Of a stretch of DNA of 64,000 bases, positions 24,025 to 33,421 are shown piece after piece. Below the pieces are notes generated by a model that ran no database searches, was not told the origin of the DNA, and saw only the letters and a list, made by a program, of their open reading frames with translations. Position 1 is the first letter of the stretch; each line of letters starts with the position of its first letter. The translations under genes were made by a program, and so were the position numbers. Source of the stretch: Flavobacteriales bacterium (lineage in GTDB: Bacteria > Bacteroidota > Bacteroidia > Flavobacteriales_F > PHOS-HE28); contig JADJTW010000032.1 of assembly GCA_016710965.1 (NCBI GenBank), positions 1-64,000 on the forward strand. The letters are read 5' to 3'.

Positions 24025-25230
24025 ATGCCAGGCACCGAACTGTTCGGCGAAGAAGAGAAGAAGGAAGTGATGGACGTCCTCAACACGGGCGTGCTCTTCC
24101 GGTACAACCACGATGCCCAGCGCAAGGGGCATTGGAAGGCGAAGGACTTCGAGGCGGAGATCGCGAAGTTCACCGGCGCGAAGCATGCACTGGCCGTGAG
24201 CAGCGGCAGCACGGCGGTGAGTTCGATGCTCGCAGCGTGTGGTGTGGGTTACGGCGATCATGTGATCGTGCCGCCCTTCACCTTCGTGGCCACGATCGAA
24301 GCGGTGCTCTTCGCTGGTGCGATCCCCGTCTTCGCGGAGATCGATGAGACGCTCTGCTTGAGCGCTGAAGGAATTCGCGCAGCGATCACGCCCAAGACGA
24401 AAGCCGTGCTGCTCGTTCACATGTGCGGCGCCTCGGCCGATCTCGATGGGATCATGGCCGTGTGCGCGGAGAAGAACGTGATGCTGATCGAGGACACCGC
24501 CCAAGCGCTCGGCGCCACCTACAAGGGCAAGCACCTGGGGCTCTTCGGCAAGATGGGCAGCTTCAGCTTCGACTTTTTCAAGATCAACACCTGCGGCGAA
24601 GGCGGCGTCATCATCACCAACGATGAGCAGCTGATCAAGACCGCCGAGTACCTCAGCGATCACGGCCACAACCACGAGGGCGACAACCGTGGCATGGAAG
24701 GGCACAGTATGATGGGCACCAATTTCCGCATCGGCGAGATCAACGCCGCCATCGGTCTGGCCCAAGCGCGCAAGCTGCCCTTCATCATCAGCCAACAGCG
24801 TAAGCACAAGTCGATCATCCAAGAACGTCTTTCGAAGATCCCCGGTCTTGCCTTCCGCAAGCAATGCGATGACGCGGGTGACAGTGCCACCTTCTTCCAC
24901 CTCTTGCTACCCGATGAAGCCACCGCGCGCGGTGTACACAAGGCCATGGGCGAAGCGGGCGTGGGGGGCGGCTACTGGTTCGACAACATGTACCACTACA
25001 TCAAGCAGTGGCACCACGTGAAGGAACTGGCCATGCCCTTCCGCATGGTGGCGCACGAGCTCGGCCTGCCGCAGGACCTCAAGACCATGACTTTCCCGAA
25101 GAGCGATGCCGTGCTCAGCCGCCTCATCAGCTTCAACATCCGCGTGACGTGGACCGAAGCGGAGCTGGATGTCTACCTGGACAAGGTGGAAGGGGCGGTG
25201 CGGAAGGTGATGGAGGGGGTGGTGGTGTGA
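24025..25230 (+). CDS. KdnA-like DegT/DnrJ/EryC1/StrS aminotransferase
   Basis: A 401-residue PLP-dependent sugar aminotransferase. Start MPGTELFGEEEKKEVMDVLN, then FRYNHDAQRKGHWKAKDFE, VPPFTFVATIEAVLFAGAIP and VHMCGASADLDGI, strongly recall KdnA, which makes 8-amino-3,8-dideoxy-D-manno-octulosonate, the amino-Kdo found in Shewanella lipopolysaccharide. The catalytic lysine is likely Lys186 in FDFFKINTCGEGG. KdnA acts after the oxidase KdnB, which is not in the window. The gene could serve lipopolysaccharide core or O-antigen synthesis. A TAACTTCG element ends 17 bp upstream of the ATG. Confidence 0.78.
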   Translation: MPGTELFGEEEKKEVMDVLNTGVLFRYNHDAQRKGHWKAKDFEAEIAKFTGAKHALAVSSGSTAVSSMLAACGVGYGDHVIVPPFTFVATIEAVLFAGAIPVFAEIDETLCLSAEGIRAAITPKTKAVLLVHMCGASADLDGIMAVCAEKNVMLIEDTAQALGATYKGKHLGLFGKMGSFSFDFFKINTCGEGGVIITNDEQLIKTAEYLSDHGHNHEGDNRGMEGHSMMGTNFRIGEINAAIGLAQARKLPFIISQQRKHKSIIQERLSKIPGLAFRKQCDDAGDSATFFHLLLPDEATARGVHKAMGEAGVGGGYWFDNMYHYIKQWHHVKELAMPFRMVAHELGLPQDLKTMTFPKSDAVLSRLISFNIRVTWTEAELDVYLDKVEGAVRKVMEGVVV

Positions 25231-25383
25231 CCACAGGAAGGGACAGACTGGGCAGGCTCCTTCGGCGATATCCAGTCGGGGAAGGCCTGCGCTTCTTTGA
25301 GCTAACCGCCCTCCAGCACCTATTTTTCGAGGACCAGCGTGCGAACGACGTGTCGTGACTGGCAAGCTCCAACACTTTTACCC

Positions 25384-25776
25384 GTGAATGATCGAAGTGT
25401 CGCATCAATTGGCGAACGCATAGGGGTCACGGTCTGGATCTCGCAATTCTTCCTCTTCGTCGCCTTTGGTATTTCCGGGACGATGAAACTGGCCATGGAT
25501 ATCGAGGAACTCACGCGGATTATGGTCTGGCCCGGCCAAGTACCCGAGTGGCTCGTGCGGTTGACGGGCGTGTGCGAGCTATCGGGCGCCATCGGCATTG
25601 TCGGTCCTGCGCTCACCGGCATCAAGCCATGGCTTACACGCTGGGCAGCATTCGGCCTCAGCACGCTCATGGGCTGTGCGTTGGGCTATCACCTCATGCT
25701 CTTCCAAGGCCTGATGCTGGTGCCCAGCTTGGTATTGCTGGTCATCAGCGCCTATGTGGGCGTGCGTCGCATGTAG
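25384..25776 (+). CDS. DoxX-like membrane protein
   Basis: A 130-residue protein with four predicted membrane helices: WISQFFLFVAFGISGTMKL, LVRLTGVCELSGAIGIVGPA, the ALTGIKPWLTRWAAFGLSTL segment, and the VPSLVLLVISAYVGV end. The layout fits DoxX-like family proteins, often of unknown role in the membrane. No ATG starts the frame; the GTG at 25384 is the best choice and a GTG at 25339 an alternative. It faces the convergent tryptophan dioxygenase gene. The 150 bp before it (25231-25383) hold no other gene that I can see. Confidence 0.7.
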   Translation: MNDRSVASIGERIGVTVWISQFFLFVAFGISGTMKLAMDIEELTRIMVWPGQVPEWLVRLTGVCELSGAIGIVGPALTGIKPWLTRWAAFGLSTLMGCALGYHLMLFQGLMLVPSLVLLVISAYVGVRRM

Positions 25777-25784
25777 CTCGCTGA

Positions 25785-26786
25785 TCAGCCTTTGAAGCCA
25801 AGGGCCTGCTTCACGCTCGCGGGCAGCGCGGGGATCTTGCGCCGTTCGAAGAGGAAGCTGCTGAGATCGGCGATCTCCTGGAAGATGTGGTGGCTGGAGA
25901 GCGCGCCTGCGAGGTACTGCTTGCCTGTACTGCCCCCCGTTCCCACGCGCAGTCCGATGGTGCGGTGTACCATGCTCATGTGGCGATAGCGCCAGGTGGC
26001 CAGCGCCTCATCGATGTCGAGCAGGCGCTCCAGGAGCCGGTATGGCATGTGGAAAATGGGCTCGTCGCGGTAGAGCATGATGAAGACAGCGCTGCGCGCG
26101 GCGGCAGGGGAGAGGCGTCTTCCTTCACCCGTTTCGAAGAGCTTCTCCCACAGCGCGATGTTGCCTTCCTCGCCGGTTACCAAGGAGCCGACGTAGATCG
26201 CCTTCAAGCGGTCCCAGAACGGCGCTTCATCCGCAGGCCAGTAGCGCTCATGCAGGAACGGCATACGGCCCAGCCATCCGTCGAGCAGGTCCATGAAGGT
26301 GGGTTCATTCTCCAGGGCCTCTATCGCCGACTTGTGCTCGGGCTTCAACTGGCTGGTGTAGTACTGCTTGCCGAACCGGTCCTCCATGCGCAGGCCGAGC
26401 TTGGCTTCGAGCACCTTGAACTGCATGCTTTGGAAGCCGCTGGCAGGCCGCAACATGTCGCGGAAGTCCAGGAAGTCCAGCGGGGTCATCGTCTCAAGGA
26501 TGTCGATCTGCTGCACCAGCACCTGCAGGATGGTATGGACGCGGCCCAAGCGGTGAACGGCCACGCTGAGTTCCCCGCCGTTATCGTCCACGTGCCCATC
26601 CTCGAAAAGGGCCATCACGCTGGCCACCTCATGGAGCACTTGCTTGAACCACAGCTCATAGGTCTGGTGGATGATGATGAACAGCATCTCATCGTGCGCT
26701 GGTTGGCCGCGCTTGTCGCTCTCCGGGGCCTGAGCGCCGAGCAGCTTATCCAGTTGCAGGTAGTCGGGGTAATAGACTGAAGACAT
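25785..26786 (-). CDS. kynA: Tryptophan 2,3-dioxygenase
   Basis: This heme enzyme opens the indole ring of L-tryptophan to N-formylkynurenine, the first step of the kynurenine route. The 333-residue protein has the signatures HDEMLFIIIHQTYELWFKQ, LDFLDFRDMLRPASGFQS, and YRHMSMVHRTIGLRVGTGGS with the conserved heme-ligand His. No other kynurenine genes (kynB, kynU) are adjacent. Start ATG gives the usual length; an upstream ATG exists at the frame's opening. A TACATTTG -7 element lies 40 bp upstream. Confidence 0.92.
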   Translation of the reverse strand: MSSVYYPDYLQLDKLLGAQAPESDKRGQPAHDEMLFIIIHQTYELWFKQVLHEVASVMALFEDGHVDDNGGELSVAVHRLGRVHTILQVLVQQIDILETMTPLDFLDFRDMLRPASGFQSMQFKVLEAKLGLRMEDRFGKQYYTSQLKPEHKSAIEALENEPTFMDLLDGWLGRMPFLHERYWPADEAPFWDRLKAIYVGSLVTGEEGNIALWEKLFETGEGRRLSPAAARSAVFIMLYRDEPIFHMPYRLLERLLDIDEALATWRYRHMSMVHRTIGLRVGTGGSTGKQYLAGALSSHHIFQEIADLSSFLFERRKIPALPASVKQALGFKG

Positions 26787-26826
26787 GTGTCCTTCAACCC
26801 TGCGGGATAGGAGCAAGGTGGTCGGC

Positions 26827-26834
26827 CAAATGTA
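26827..26834 (-). promoter_or_regulatory. Probable -7 element of the kynA gene
   Basis: Minus strand TACATTTG, an exact match to TAnnTTTG, ends 40 bp before the start codon. Confidence 0.45.
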
Positions 26835-26910
26835 GCCGGGGCTTTGCCTGGGGCACTGCCGATCGTCAGGGAACGCAGGCGTCGGCGATCCGGCACCTCC
26901 TTTAATGCAG

Positions 26911-26931
26911 AAGGCATCCCGAAGGATGCCT
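26911..26931. terminator. Hairpin downstream of the Spy-like gene
   Basis: AGGCATCC (26912-26919) pairs with GGATGCCT (26924-26931) around a 4-nt loop. It sits 23 bp beyond the stop of the gene at 26954-27346. No T tract follows, so it may be a weak terminator or an RNA-stability element. Confidence 0.4.
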
Positions 26932-26953
26932 CATGCGAGTAGTTCGGATCGGC

Positions 26954-27346
26954 TTACTCCTGGTGGCCGCCCTGCGTTTGCTGGTGACGTTCCTGGGTGG
27001 CGTCATGCTTGGTTTTGCGCATGGCCACCAGCTTGTCGTACTGCTCGGCGGTGAGCATGAGCTTCAGTTGCTTCTCCTTGTCGTCGCGCAGGATGCGGGC
27101 GCGTTCCTGGCGTGCCGGTGTGTCCAGTCCGGCGCGGTTGAGCTCCTTGGCGCTTTCTCGGTGGGCGGCTTCGATCTGGTCATACTTGGCTGCCTGCTCA
27201 GGCGTCAGCTTCAGCTCCCGGATGAGCTTATCCCGGTAGCTCTCGGATTGTGGGGCCACCGTAGTGGCTTGGGGGGCGGCACCCTGCGCGGCAGCGTAGG
27301 ATGCGGTGGCGGCGAAAAGGGCCAGGGCGATCATGCGGGTCTTCAT
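26954..27346 (-). CDS. Small secreted LTXXQ/Spy-like protein
   Basis: The 130-residue product starts with a signal peptide (MKTRMIALALFAATASYAAA) and a short Pro/Ala/Gln linker. The rest is helical and charged: RDKLIRELKLTPEQAAKYDQ, then IEAAHRESAKELNRAG, then KQLKLMLTAEQYDKLVAM. The repeated LTPEQ/LTAEQ pattern is that of Spy/CpxP-type periplasmic chaperone or stress proteins. It ends in a His/Gln-rich tail (ERHQQTQGGHQE). No partner two-component genes are nearby. Confidence 0.6.
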   Translation of the reverse strand: MKTRMIALALFAATASYAAAQGAAPQATTVAPQSESYRDKLIRELKLTPEQAAKYDQIEAAHRESAKELNRAGLDTPARQERARILRDDKEKQLKLMLTAEQYDKLVAMRKTKHDATQERHQQTQGGHQE

Positions 27347-27555
27347 GTGTGCGAATGTAGATGGTGTGGCCCTATGACGCACGGACCGTGCCGGAGGTTT
27401 ATTGGGCCCTTGCCAGTCTCGCAGGCAGTCTCTGACTGATTCCCTGGTTTCCCAGAGCGATGGCATGCATCGATCTTATGGAATCACCCGTCCCGCGCAG
27501 GCCGGTGTTCGGGTGAAAATGGGGCGGCGGGGTGGGGCAGGGCCTATTTTGCGGT

Positions 27556-29055
27556 ATGCGGAAGTTCACGCTGATGACCTTGCTCCTCGTGTGCGGAGCT
27601 GGGAATGCCGCCACCTACCATGTGGCCCCCACTGGAAACAATGGGAACAGTGGCCTGAGCATCGCCACAGCGTGGGCCACCCTTCAGCACGCAGCCGATC
27701 TCGCCCTTACCGGTGACTCCGTTGTCGTGCATGATGGCGCCTACCAGGGTTTCGCGGCAATGGACAACAGCGGGACGGCCGCCAACCCCATCGTCTTCAC
27801 CGCGCTTGGCAGCGATGTGCTCATCAATGCCCCGTGCAGCTACAACAACCTCGATGGCATCAACGTGGAGAACGTGGACTGGGTGGTGATCGAAGGCTTC
27901 GAGGTGAACGATATGCCTCGCACCGGTATCCGGACCGTCCTGACCGACCATGTGACCTTGCGCTACAACAGTTGCAACGGCAATTTCAAATGGGGCATCC
28001 TCACCGGCTTCGCGGAGCATGTGCTCATAGAGCACAACACCTGCAGCGGCACCGAGGATGAGCACGGCATCTACTTCAGCAACAGCGCCGACGACCCGGT
28101 CATCCGCTTCAACCACTGCTTCGGCAACAATCGCTGCGGGATCCACATGAACGGCGATGCCAGCCTTGGCGGCGATGGTATCATCAGCAATGCACAGGCC
28201 TATGGGAACGTCATCCACGGCAATGGTGCGGCGGGCGGCAGCGGGATCAATTGCGACGGTGTGGTCAATTCCGTCTTCTACAACAATCTGTTGTACGACA
28301 ATCACGCCAGCGGCATCAGCCTGTACGTGATCGATGCCGGTGGCCCGAGCACCGGAAACCGTGTTTACAACAACACCATCATCAACGCGATCGATGCGCG
28401 CTGGTGCGTGAACATCACCGACGGTTGCACTGGCAATCAGGTCCTCAACAACATCCTCATCAACGAGCACCCCTGGCGTGGCAGTATCGTGGTGGCTGCC
28501 GATGCGCTCCAAGGATTCGTGAGCGATCATAATCTGGTGACCCCCCGGCTTTCGCCCGATGGAGATGCAACGATCATGTCCCTTGCCGGGTGGCAGGCGC
28601 TGGGCTACGACCTCAACTCGCAGGTGGCTGGTGCGCAAGCCGCGCTATTCGTGAGCCCGGCCGTGGACCATCATCCGCTTGGCGCCACCGCGCAAATGGT
28701 GGACGCAGGCACAGGTGCTGTTTCCACGTTGGTCACTTCCGATCTCGATGGTCTTCCGCGACCGCAAGGAGCGGCGTACGACATCGGCTGTTATGAGTTC
28801 CTTCCCGCAATGGCGATCGAACCAGCGCAGGTCCATTCGTCAACCTTCGTAGAGGGAGGCGTTCTATTCGTGGCGAATGAGCTTGGCGCCACACGCGTGC
28901 TGATCTTCGATACACGCAGTAGTTTGCTCCATGAGCAAGCCATCCAGCCGGGTGCAAGGCAAGTGCGACTGCCGCATGCAGGCGGCTCGTTGCTCATTGC
29001 ACTGCAGAACGGAAACGGCCAGCCCGTTTGGGCCGGCCGCGCGTTCCTTCCGTAG
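27556..29055 (+). CDS. Secreted right-handed beta-helix protein
   Basis: The 499-residue product has a signal peptide (MRKFTLMTLLLVCGAGNAAT) followed by TYHVAPTGNNGNSGLSIATA, the usual opening of parallel beta-helix proteins. Repeats of about 22-25 residues rich in N and G run through the middle (for example VVIEGFEVNDMPRTGI, VTLRYNSCNGNFKWGI, NNLLYDNHASGISLYVIDAG), which in pectate-lyase and PbH1 families form the helix rungs. The last 80 residues form a beta domain (VHSSTFVEGGVLFVANELG) like a type IX secretion C-terminal domain, but without a clear PNP motif. The substrate is unknown; polysaccharide binding or cleavage is the usual role. Confidence 0.8.
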   Translation: MRKFTLMTLLLVCGAGNAATYHVAPTGNNGNSGLSIATAWATLQHAADLALTGDSVVVHDGAYQGFAAMDNSGTAANPIVFTALGSDVLINAPCSYNNLDGINVENVDWVVIEGFEVNDMPRTGIRTVLTDHVTLRYNSCNGNFKWGILTGFAEHVLIEHNTCSGTEDEHGIYFSNSADDPVIRFNHCFGNNRCGIHMNGDASLGGDGIISNAQAYGNVIHGNGAAGGSGINCDGVVNSVFYNNLLYDNHASGISLYVIDAGGPSTGNRVYNNTIINAIDARWCVNITDGCTGNQVLNNILINEHPWRGSIVVAADALQGFVSDHNLVTPRLSPDGDATIMSLAGWQALGYDLNSQVAGAQAALFVSPAVDHHPLGATAQMVDAGTGAVSTLVTSDLDGLPRPQGAAYDIGCYEFLPAMAIEPAQVHSSTFVEGGVLFVANELGATRVLIFDTRSSLLHEQAIQPGARQVRLPHAGGSLLIALQNGNGQPVWAGRAFLP

Positions 29056-29058
29056 TGC

Positions 29059-31116
29059 TCAGCGAGCGATCGTCACGCGTTGCGCTGCCGTGTTGCCAAT
29101 GATGATCGTGTAAGCGCCCGGCGCAAGCTGCGATGCATCGATACCTGTACGCGCGAGGCCCACGTTGCTGCTCAGGGCGATGCGGCCCGTAGCATCGAAG
29201 ATGGATACAGGCAAGCTGCCATCCAATGCAGCAGTGTTGCTCAGGAAGATCCGGTCGTTGGTTGGATTCGGGTATGCCTGCACCCCCGTGGCGGCGGCCT
29301 CGACGATGCCCACGTTCTGGTCCGGATCGATGCGCACCAGTGAATTGGTGGTGGCATTCACGTACCAGATCCGTCCATCATAGCCGACGGCGATCCCCAT
29401 GATGCCGGGTGCTCCCGTGGCGATGGTTCCCAGCAATGGGAAGCCCGGCTGAGCGATGTCGTAAACCTTGATATCGCCGTTCGCATGGTCGCTCACCAAT
29501 AAGTGATTGCCCACGAGTTCGATGCCAGCGGGTTGCACCAAGCCGGTGGTCACCACATCCTCCCAAACGTGCCCGCTCATCTGGCTGTACTCCACATAGC
29601 TCTCGTAAGGGCCGAAGGAGCCCGGTCCGGAAACCGTTCCGGTAGTGGTGTTCAGTCGAATGACGCGGGCGTTGCCGTGGTCCACCACATACAGCCATCC
29701 CGTGCCCTTGTCCAGCACGCAGTGGCTCACGATATGGTCGGCCGGATCGCGCTGGATGTCCATCCCGGCGTAGCGACGGATGATCGCATTGCCGTGGTAG
29801 TCATTGCCCGGTCCGTGGTCGGCGCGGAAATCATGCATCACCACATCGTGGTTGTAGCCGTCCACCACCCAGTACCGGTTCCAGCGCTCGTGGCAGATCC
29901 CCTGCGCATGCGGCGTCACGTGCAGCATGTCCAGGTGGCTGCCGAGCCCGCCGAAGATGGGAAGGGCATAGATCGCGGGATCGCTGCTCCATAAGGTGAT
30001 ACCCGTGAAGGGGGCGCCGCCGTTGTGGTTGGCATCGAAAACACCTGGTGTGGTGCTGAAGTTGCCGTTGTCCCCGAAGGCGATGGCCGTGGGCAGGCTC
30101 ATGAAGTGCCATGCGTTCTGGTCGCGCTGCCACAGATAGCTCTGCGAGGTCTCGCCGGCATCGGTGAACTTCACGGTGCTGCCACCGCTGTTCTCGGTGT
30201 CCTTGTTGATCACCCAGATCTCATTGCGCGAACGGTCGGGGTGGAATCCGAGGTCGCGCGGTACCAGCAGGTCCTCGTCGTCATCGGCTACCGGAACGAT
30301 CACAGGCGACAGGACAAGATAGTCGGCGATGATATCGGGGATCGCTTCGTTCACGACGAGCGCGACGCTTGCTGCATCGTTGTCGGGCACATCATCGGGC
30401 AGGCCGTTGATGTTGGTGGCGAATACGCTGAAGTCGAACGAGCCGGCGGCAGAAGGGACCCAAGGGCCGTGGATGAAGAACTCATAGCTCTGGCCGCTGC
30501 CTACGTTCACTCCACTGACATCGCTGGTGAACTGCACCGTACCGTCGAAGCTGAAGTTGAGCGTGAAATCCGTAATGGGTAATCCACCGAAATTCTTGAC
30601 CGTGCCACTGAAGGCCGTCTCGACACCGACGGTGTTGAACAACGGGGTGGTCAGGTCGATGACGCCCATGTCGCGCGCAGCGGGTTCGGCAACAGTGAAG
30701 GTCCAGATGTTGAAACCACCTGTACCGGAGAACTGGTTCGCCGAGGCACCGTTGACATACACATTGAAGGAAGCCTGTGCATCGCCGTAGCTGTCGATGG
30801 CGATGATCGAGTATTGTGCTCCTTCGATAAGGCACCATGGCCCTTCGCTGATGGTGCTGTTGTTGGGATAGCCGCCGTTGGGCGAGGTCTGGTTGCCGGC
30901 GGTTGCGCAGGTGATGACCGAATTGCCACCGATGAAGAGCGGGCTTTGGTCGCATCCGTTGCCGAAGGCCACCAGTTGCCAGTAGGTTTCGTTCCCCCAA
31001 TCATCGGTGATCACATCGATGGTCACTTCCATTTCGCCGGGCTGGCATTGGGAAGTGGCGGTCGCAGCGGCACCAAGGGCGAAGGCGAGTAGAACCGGGC
31101 GTATTGTGCTATGCAT
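29059..31116 (-). CDS. T9SS-secreted beta-propeller-type protein
   Basis: The 685-residue protein has a signal peptide (MHSTIRPVLLAFALGAAATA) and a C-terminal type IX secretion sorting domain with VQAYPNPTNDRIFLSN and LAPGAYTIIIGN, so it is exported to the cell surface. The N-terminal part contains a CARDB-like adhesion module (FSGTVKNFGGLPITDFTLNF). The middle resembles NHL-type repeats (GIEVVGN-like strands; NDIKVYDIAQPG; GIMGIAVGYDGRIWYVNAT), which fold as a beta-propeller. Cysteines in CQPGE and CDQ are likely disulfides. It abuts the convergent beta-helix gene (3-bp gap). Confidence 0.82.
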   Translation of the reverse strand: MHSTIRPVLLAFALGAAATATSQCQPGEMEVTIDVITDDWGNETYWQLVAFGNGCDQSPLFIGGNSVITCATAGNQTSPNGGYPNNSTISEGPWCLIEGAQYSIIAIDSYGDAQASFNVYVNGASANQFSGTGGFNIWTFTVAEPAARDMGVIDLTTPLFNTVGVETAFSGTVKNFGGLPITDFTLNFSFDGTVQFTSDVSGVNVGSGQSYEFFIHGPWVPSAAGSFDFSVFATNINGLPDDVPDNDAASVALVVNEAIPDIIADYLVLSPVIVPVADDDEDLLVPRDLGFHPDRSRNEIWVINKDTENSGGSTVKFTDAGETSQSYLWQRDQNAWHFMSLPTAIAFGDNGNFSTTPGVFDANHNGGAPFTGITLWSSDPAIYALPIFGGLGSHLDMLHVTPHAQGICHERWNRYWVVDGYNHDVVMHDFRADHGPGNDYHGNAIIRRYAGMDIQRDPADHIVSHCVLDKGTGWLYVVDHGNARVIRLNTTTGTVSGPGSFGPYESYVEYSQMSGHVWEDVVTTGLVQPAGIELVGNHLLVSDHANGDIKVYDIAQPGFPLLGTIATGAPGIMGIAVGYDGRIWYVNATTNSLVRIDPDQNVGIVEAAATGVQAYPNPTNDRIFLSNTAALDGSLPVSIFDATGRIALSSNVGLARTGIDASQLAPGAYTIIIGNTAAQRVTIAR

Positions 31117-31354
31117 GGTCCGTTGTTTTCGGGCGCGTGAAGCTATTCGCCGACCCGTCGTTGCAGGACATCCTCCGACGACCATTGGTCGGGGCAGGTT
31201 GGAAGGCCGTTCACCGTCGATGGATCGAGCGATCCTCGTGTGAAGCCTGGGCCATGGCCTAGTTCAGCAGCGCTGTTACTGGCTCACTGAGCGGGCGTCG
31301 TACAGTGCTGGGAGCCGGGATTGGAGGATCAACGCCCGTTTCATCGGCAGTATG

Positions 31355-31930
31355 TCAGTGGGTGTGAGACTGCTCTTCGCGCACAGGTGCCAGACGGGCG
31401 AAGTGGCATGAATCCTCGAAGGCGCCGTTGGCGAGGAAGTTCTCGTGAAGAATGCCTTCCAATGCGAATCCGCATTTCTCCAGCAGGTGGCGCGATGCTG
31501 CGTTGCCCGGTGCGGTGATCGCTTCGATGCGGTGGAAGCGGTATCTATGGAAGCCGAGCGAGCAGACCGCTTCGAGCGCTTCGCTCATGAATCCCCTGTC
31601 CCAATGGTCGGCGCTGAGCATGTAGCCGACCTCCGCGATATGGTGTTCCAGCTTCAAGCGGTAGAAACCGATCGTGCCGATCATTGCGGTGCCTCCCTTC
31701 AAGGCCATGGCCCAGGTGATGCCTGCGTTCGTTGATCGATCGGCTAGGATGCGTTCGATCAAGTCGGTCGCTTCCTGCCGCTCCGTCATCAACGGTCGGC
31801 CGATGAATTCCATCACTCGCGCATCGCTCCGCATGGCAAGCAGTGCGTCGGCATCCTCGATCCGGATCTCGCGCAATTCCAGCCGGGCGGTTAGCAGGAC
31901 AGGGAATAGGCTGAAGTCCACCGTGAGCAC
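31355..31930 (-). CDS. GNAT (RimJ/RimL-like) N-acetyltransferase
   Basis: A 191-residue cytoplasmic acetyltransferase of the RimJ/RimL group: LTARLELREIRIEDADALLA at the start, AEVGYMLSADHWDRGFMSEA, which contains the acetyl-CoA-binding Q/R-x-x-G-x-G/A variant region, then ITAPGNAASRHLLEKCGF and EGILHENF. Acceptors could be ribosomal protein N-termini or a small amine. Its ATG-less start uses GTG at 31930 (or 31918). A 238-bp gap with no gene I can see (31117-31354) separates it from the T9SS gene. Confidence 0.85.
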   Translation of the reverse strand: MLTVDFSLFPVLLTARLELREIRIEDADALLAMRSDARVMEFIGRPLMTERQEATDLIERILADRSTNAGITWAMALKGGTAMIGTIGFYRLKLEHHIAEVGYMLSADHWDRGFMSEALEAVCSLGFHRYRFHRIEAITAPGNAASRHLLEKCGFALEGILHENFLANGAFEDSCHFARLAPVREEQSHTH

Positions 31931-31970
31931 GCAGCGAATGTACCGGCGCTGTGCGTGCTAGCTTGGCGCG

Positions 31971-33071
31971 ATGCTTCGGAACATTGCCGCCACCCTGAGT
32001 TGTGCTTGCTTCCTGCCAGCGTCAGCGACGGAGTACGTGGTGCCCGTGCGCGGTGTGGCGGACTTCTTCGCATCGCTGCCCAAGGATGCCACCTATGTCT
32101 CGTTCTCCGCTGCGGCCGTGTACAAGTGCGATTCGGACATCGTCCTTCCCGATGTGCAGTTCCTGGTCATCGACGGTAAGGGCTGCAAGCTCGTCCTAGG
32201 GCCCAGCAGCAATGGGTTCACCTGCCGGATAGCGAACCAGCAGGAAGCAGCCAAGCGTACGGGCCAGCGATATGCTATTCGCGATTTTGCGAGCATCGAG
32301 GGCGGCAGGAAGGCGATCGATCTGCAAGCCACCCTGGGCAGCGTGGTCGAGAATTGCCGTCTCGTGGGCCAGACAGAGGCCGCCGTGGACTTGCGCTTCG
32401 CTCTCATGACGGCTGTTCGGAATGTCATCGTAACCAATCCGGGCAAGCGCGGCTTCGTGGTGCGCACAGGCGATTGGCCGGGCGCCACCTGGAGCAACAG
32501 CCAGAGCAATCACACGGTGCTTGAGCAGTGCCGCGTGTATGCCACGGCCAGCACCACGCAGGCCTTTTCGGTCATCAACTGCAACGGCGTGCGCATCACG
32601 GATTGCATCAGCGAGGGCGGGCCGTGCGATCATGATCTCTTCCTGAGCGCCACCACCGATGGCAACGAGGACCTGCCGGCCAAGAACACCGTGGTGAAGC
32701 AGTTCACGCTCTCCAACTTCCATGTGGAGCATGCGGTGCGCAAGGCGAGCATCCACGTGAACATGCCCAGCAAGTGCAGCGTGGAACTCTCGCAGGTGTA
32801 CTGGAACGGCCCGCAGAAGGCGCCGGTGATCTACTACGTCGGTGGGCAGCTCAACCTCATGGGTATCGGTTGGTTCACGGAGGATATGCGCATCGGCACG
32901 CGGGTTAGCGCCCCGCGCATCACCATAGACCGCTGCCACAGCGCGCTGAGCACCGGCGACGGCGTAACCAACGGTGGCAAGCGCGCGCGTGTGCTCCACC
33001 TCATCGATCCGCTTCCCGGCCACACGGGCCTCGGGCTCACGTACGTGAAGGTGGCGCGAAGCGCGCGGTGA
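31971..33071 (+). CDS. Secreted beta-helix-like protein, unknown
   Basis: The 366-residue product starts with a signal peptide (MLRNIAATLSCACFLPASAT). After YVVPVRGVADFFASLPKDAT come strand-turn units of 20-25 residues (FLVIDGKGCKLVLGPSSNG, FASIEGGRKAIDLQATLGSV, ENCRLVGQTEAAVDLRFALM, NCNGVRITDCISEG) that suggest a right-handed parallel beta-helix of the pectate-lyase superfamily. No catalytic motif stood out and no T9SS domain is visible. It lies 40 bp from the divergent GNAT gene and could act on extracellular polysaccharide. Confidence 0.58.
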   Translation: MLRNIAATLSCACFLPASATEYVVPVRGVADFFASLPKDATYVSFSAAAVYKCDSDIVLPDVQFLVIDGKGCKLVLGPSSNGFTCRIANQQEAAKRTGQRYAIRDFASIEGGRKAIDLQATLGSVVENCRLVGQTEAAVDLRFALMTAVRNVIVTNPGKRGFVVRTGDWPGATWSNSQSNHTVLEQCRVYATASTTQAFSVINCNGVRITDCISEGGPCDHDLFLSATTDGNEDLPAKNTVVKQFTLSNFHVEHAVRKASIHVNMPSKCSVELSQVYWNGPQKAPVIYYVGGQLNLMGIGWFTEDMRIGTRVSAPRITIDRCHSALSTGDGVTNGGKRARVLHLIDPLPGHTGLGLTYVKVARSAR

Positions 33072-33073
33072 AT

Positions 33074-33295
33074 TCAACGCGCGGCGACGACCGAGATCGT
33101 ACGCCCCTTGAAGGTCACCGACTGCCCGGCCCTGACCTTGCACGTCTTGCGCATCTCCACAACGCCATCCACCTGTACCCGGCCCTGCGCAACAAGCATT
33201 TTGCCTGCCCCGCCGCTGGAGCACATGCCCACAAGCTTGAGCAACCGGTTCAATTCCACATGCTCATCGCGTAATTCGAATTCGGTAGTGTCCAT
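33074..33295 (-). CDS. Small S4-domain RNA-binding protein (YbcJ-like)
   Basis: A 73-residue protein made of one S4 RNA-binding domain: LRDEHVELNRLLKLVGM, then CSSGGAGKMLVAQGRVQVDG, then VEMRKTCKVRAGQSVTF. YbcJ/YaaA-type members are stand-alone S4 domains thought to bind structured RNA. The ATG at 33295 fits the domain; the frame stays open upstream. It is convergent with the beta-helix-like gene upstream, 2 bp apart. Confidence 0.85.
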   Translation of the reverse strand: MDTTEFELRDEHVELNRLLKLVGMCSSGGAGKMLVAQGRVQVDGVVEMRKTCKVRAGQSVTFKGRTISVVAAR

Positions 33296-33421
33296 GATTG
33301 AATACCGATATTGCCTTTGACGATGAAGCAAATTAAGCCATGACGCTCTCAAATGCGGCGATCGCAATGGCAAGCGGGGCGAGATGGGAGAGCGGGTGGT
33401 AGCAGCTCATATCTTAGTGGA

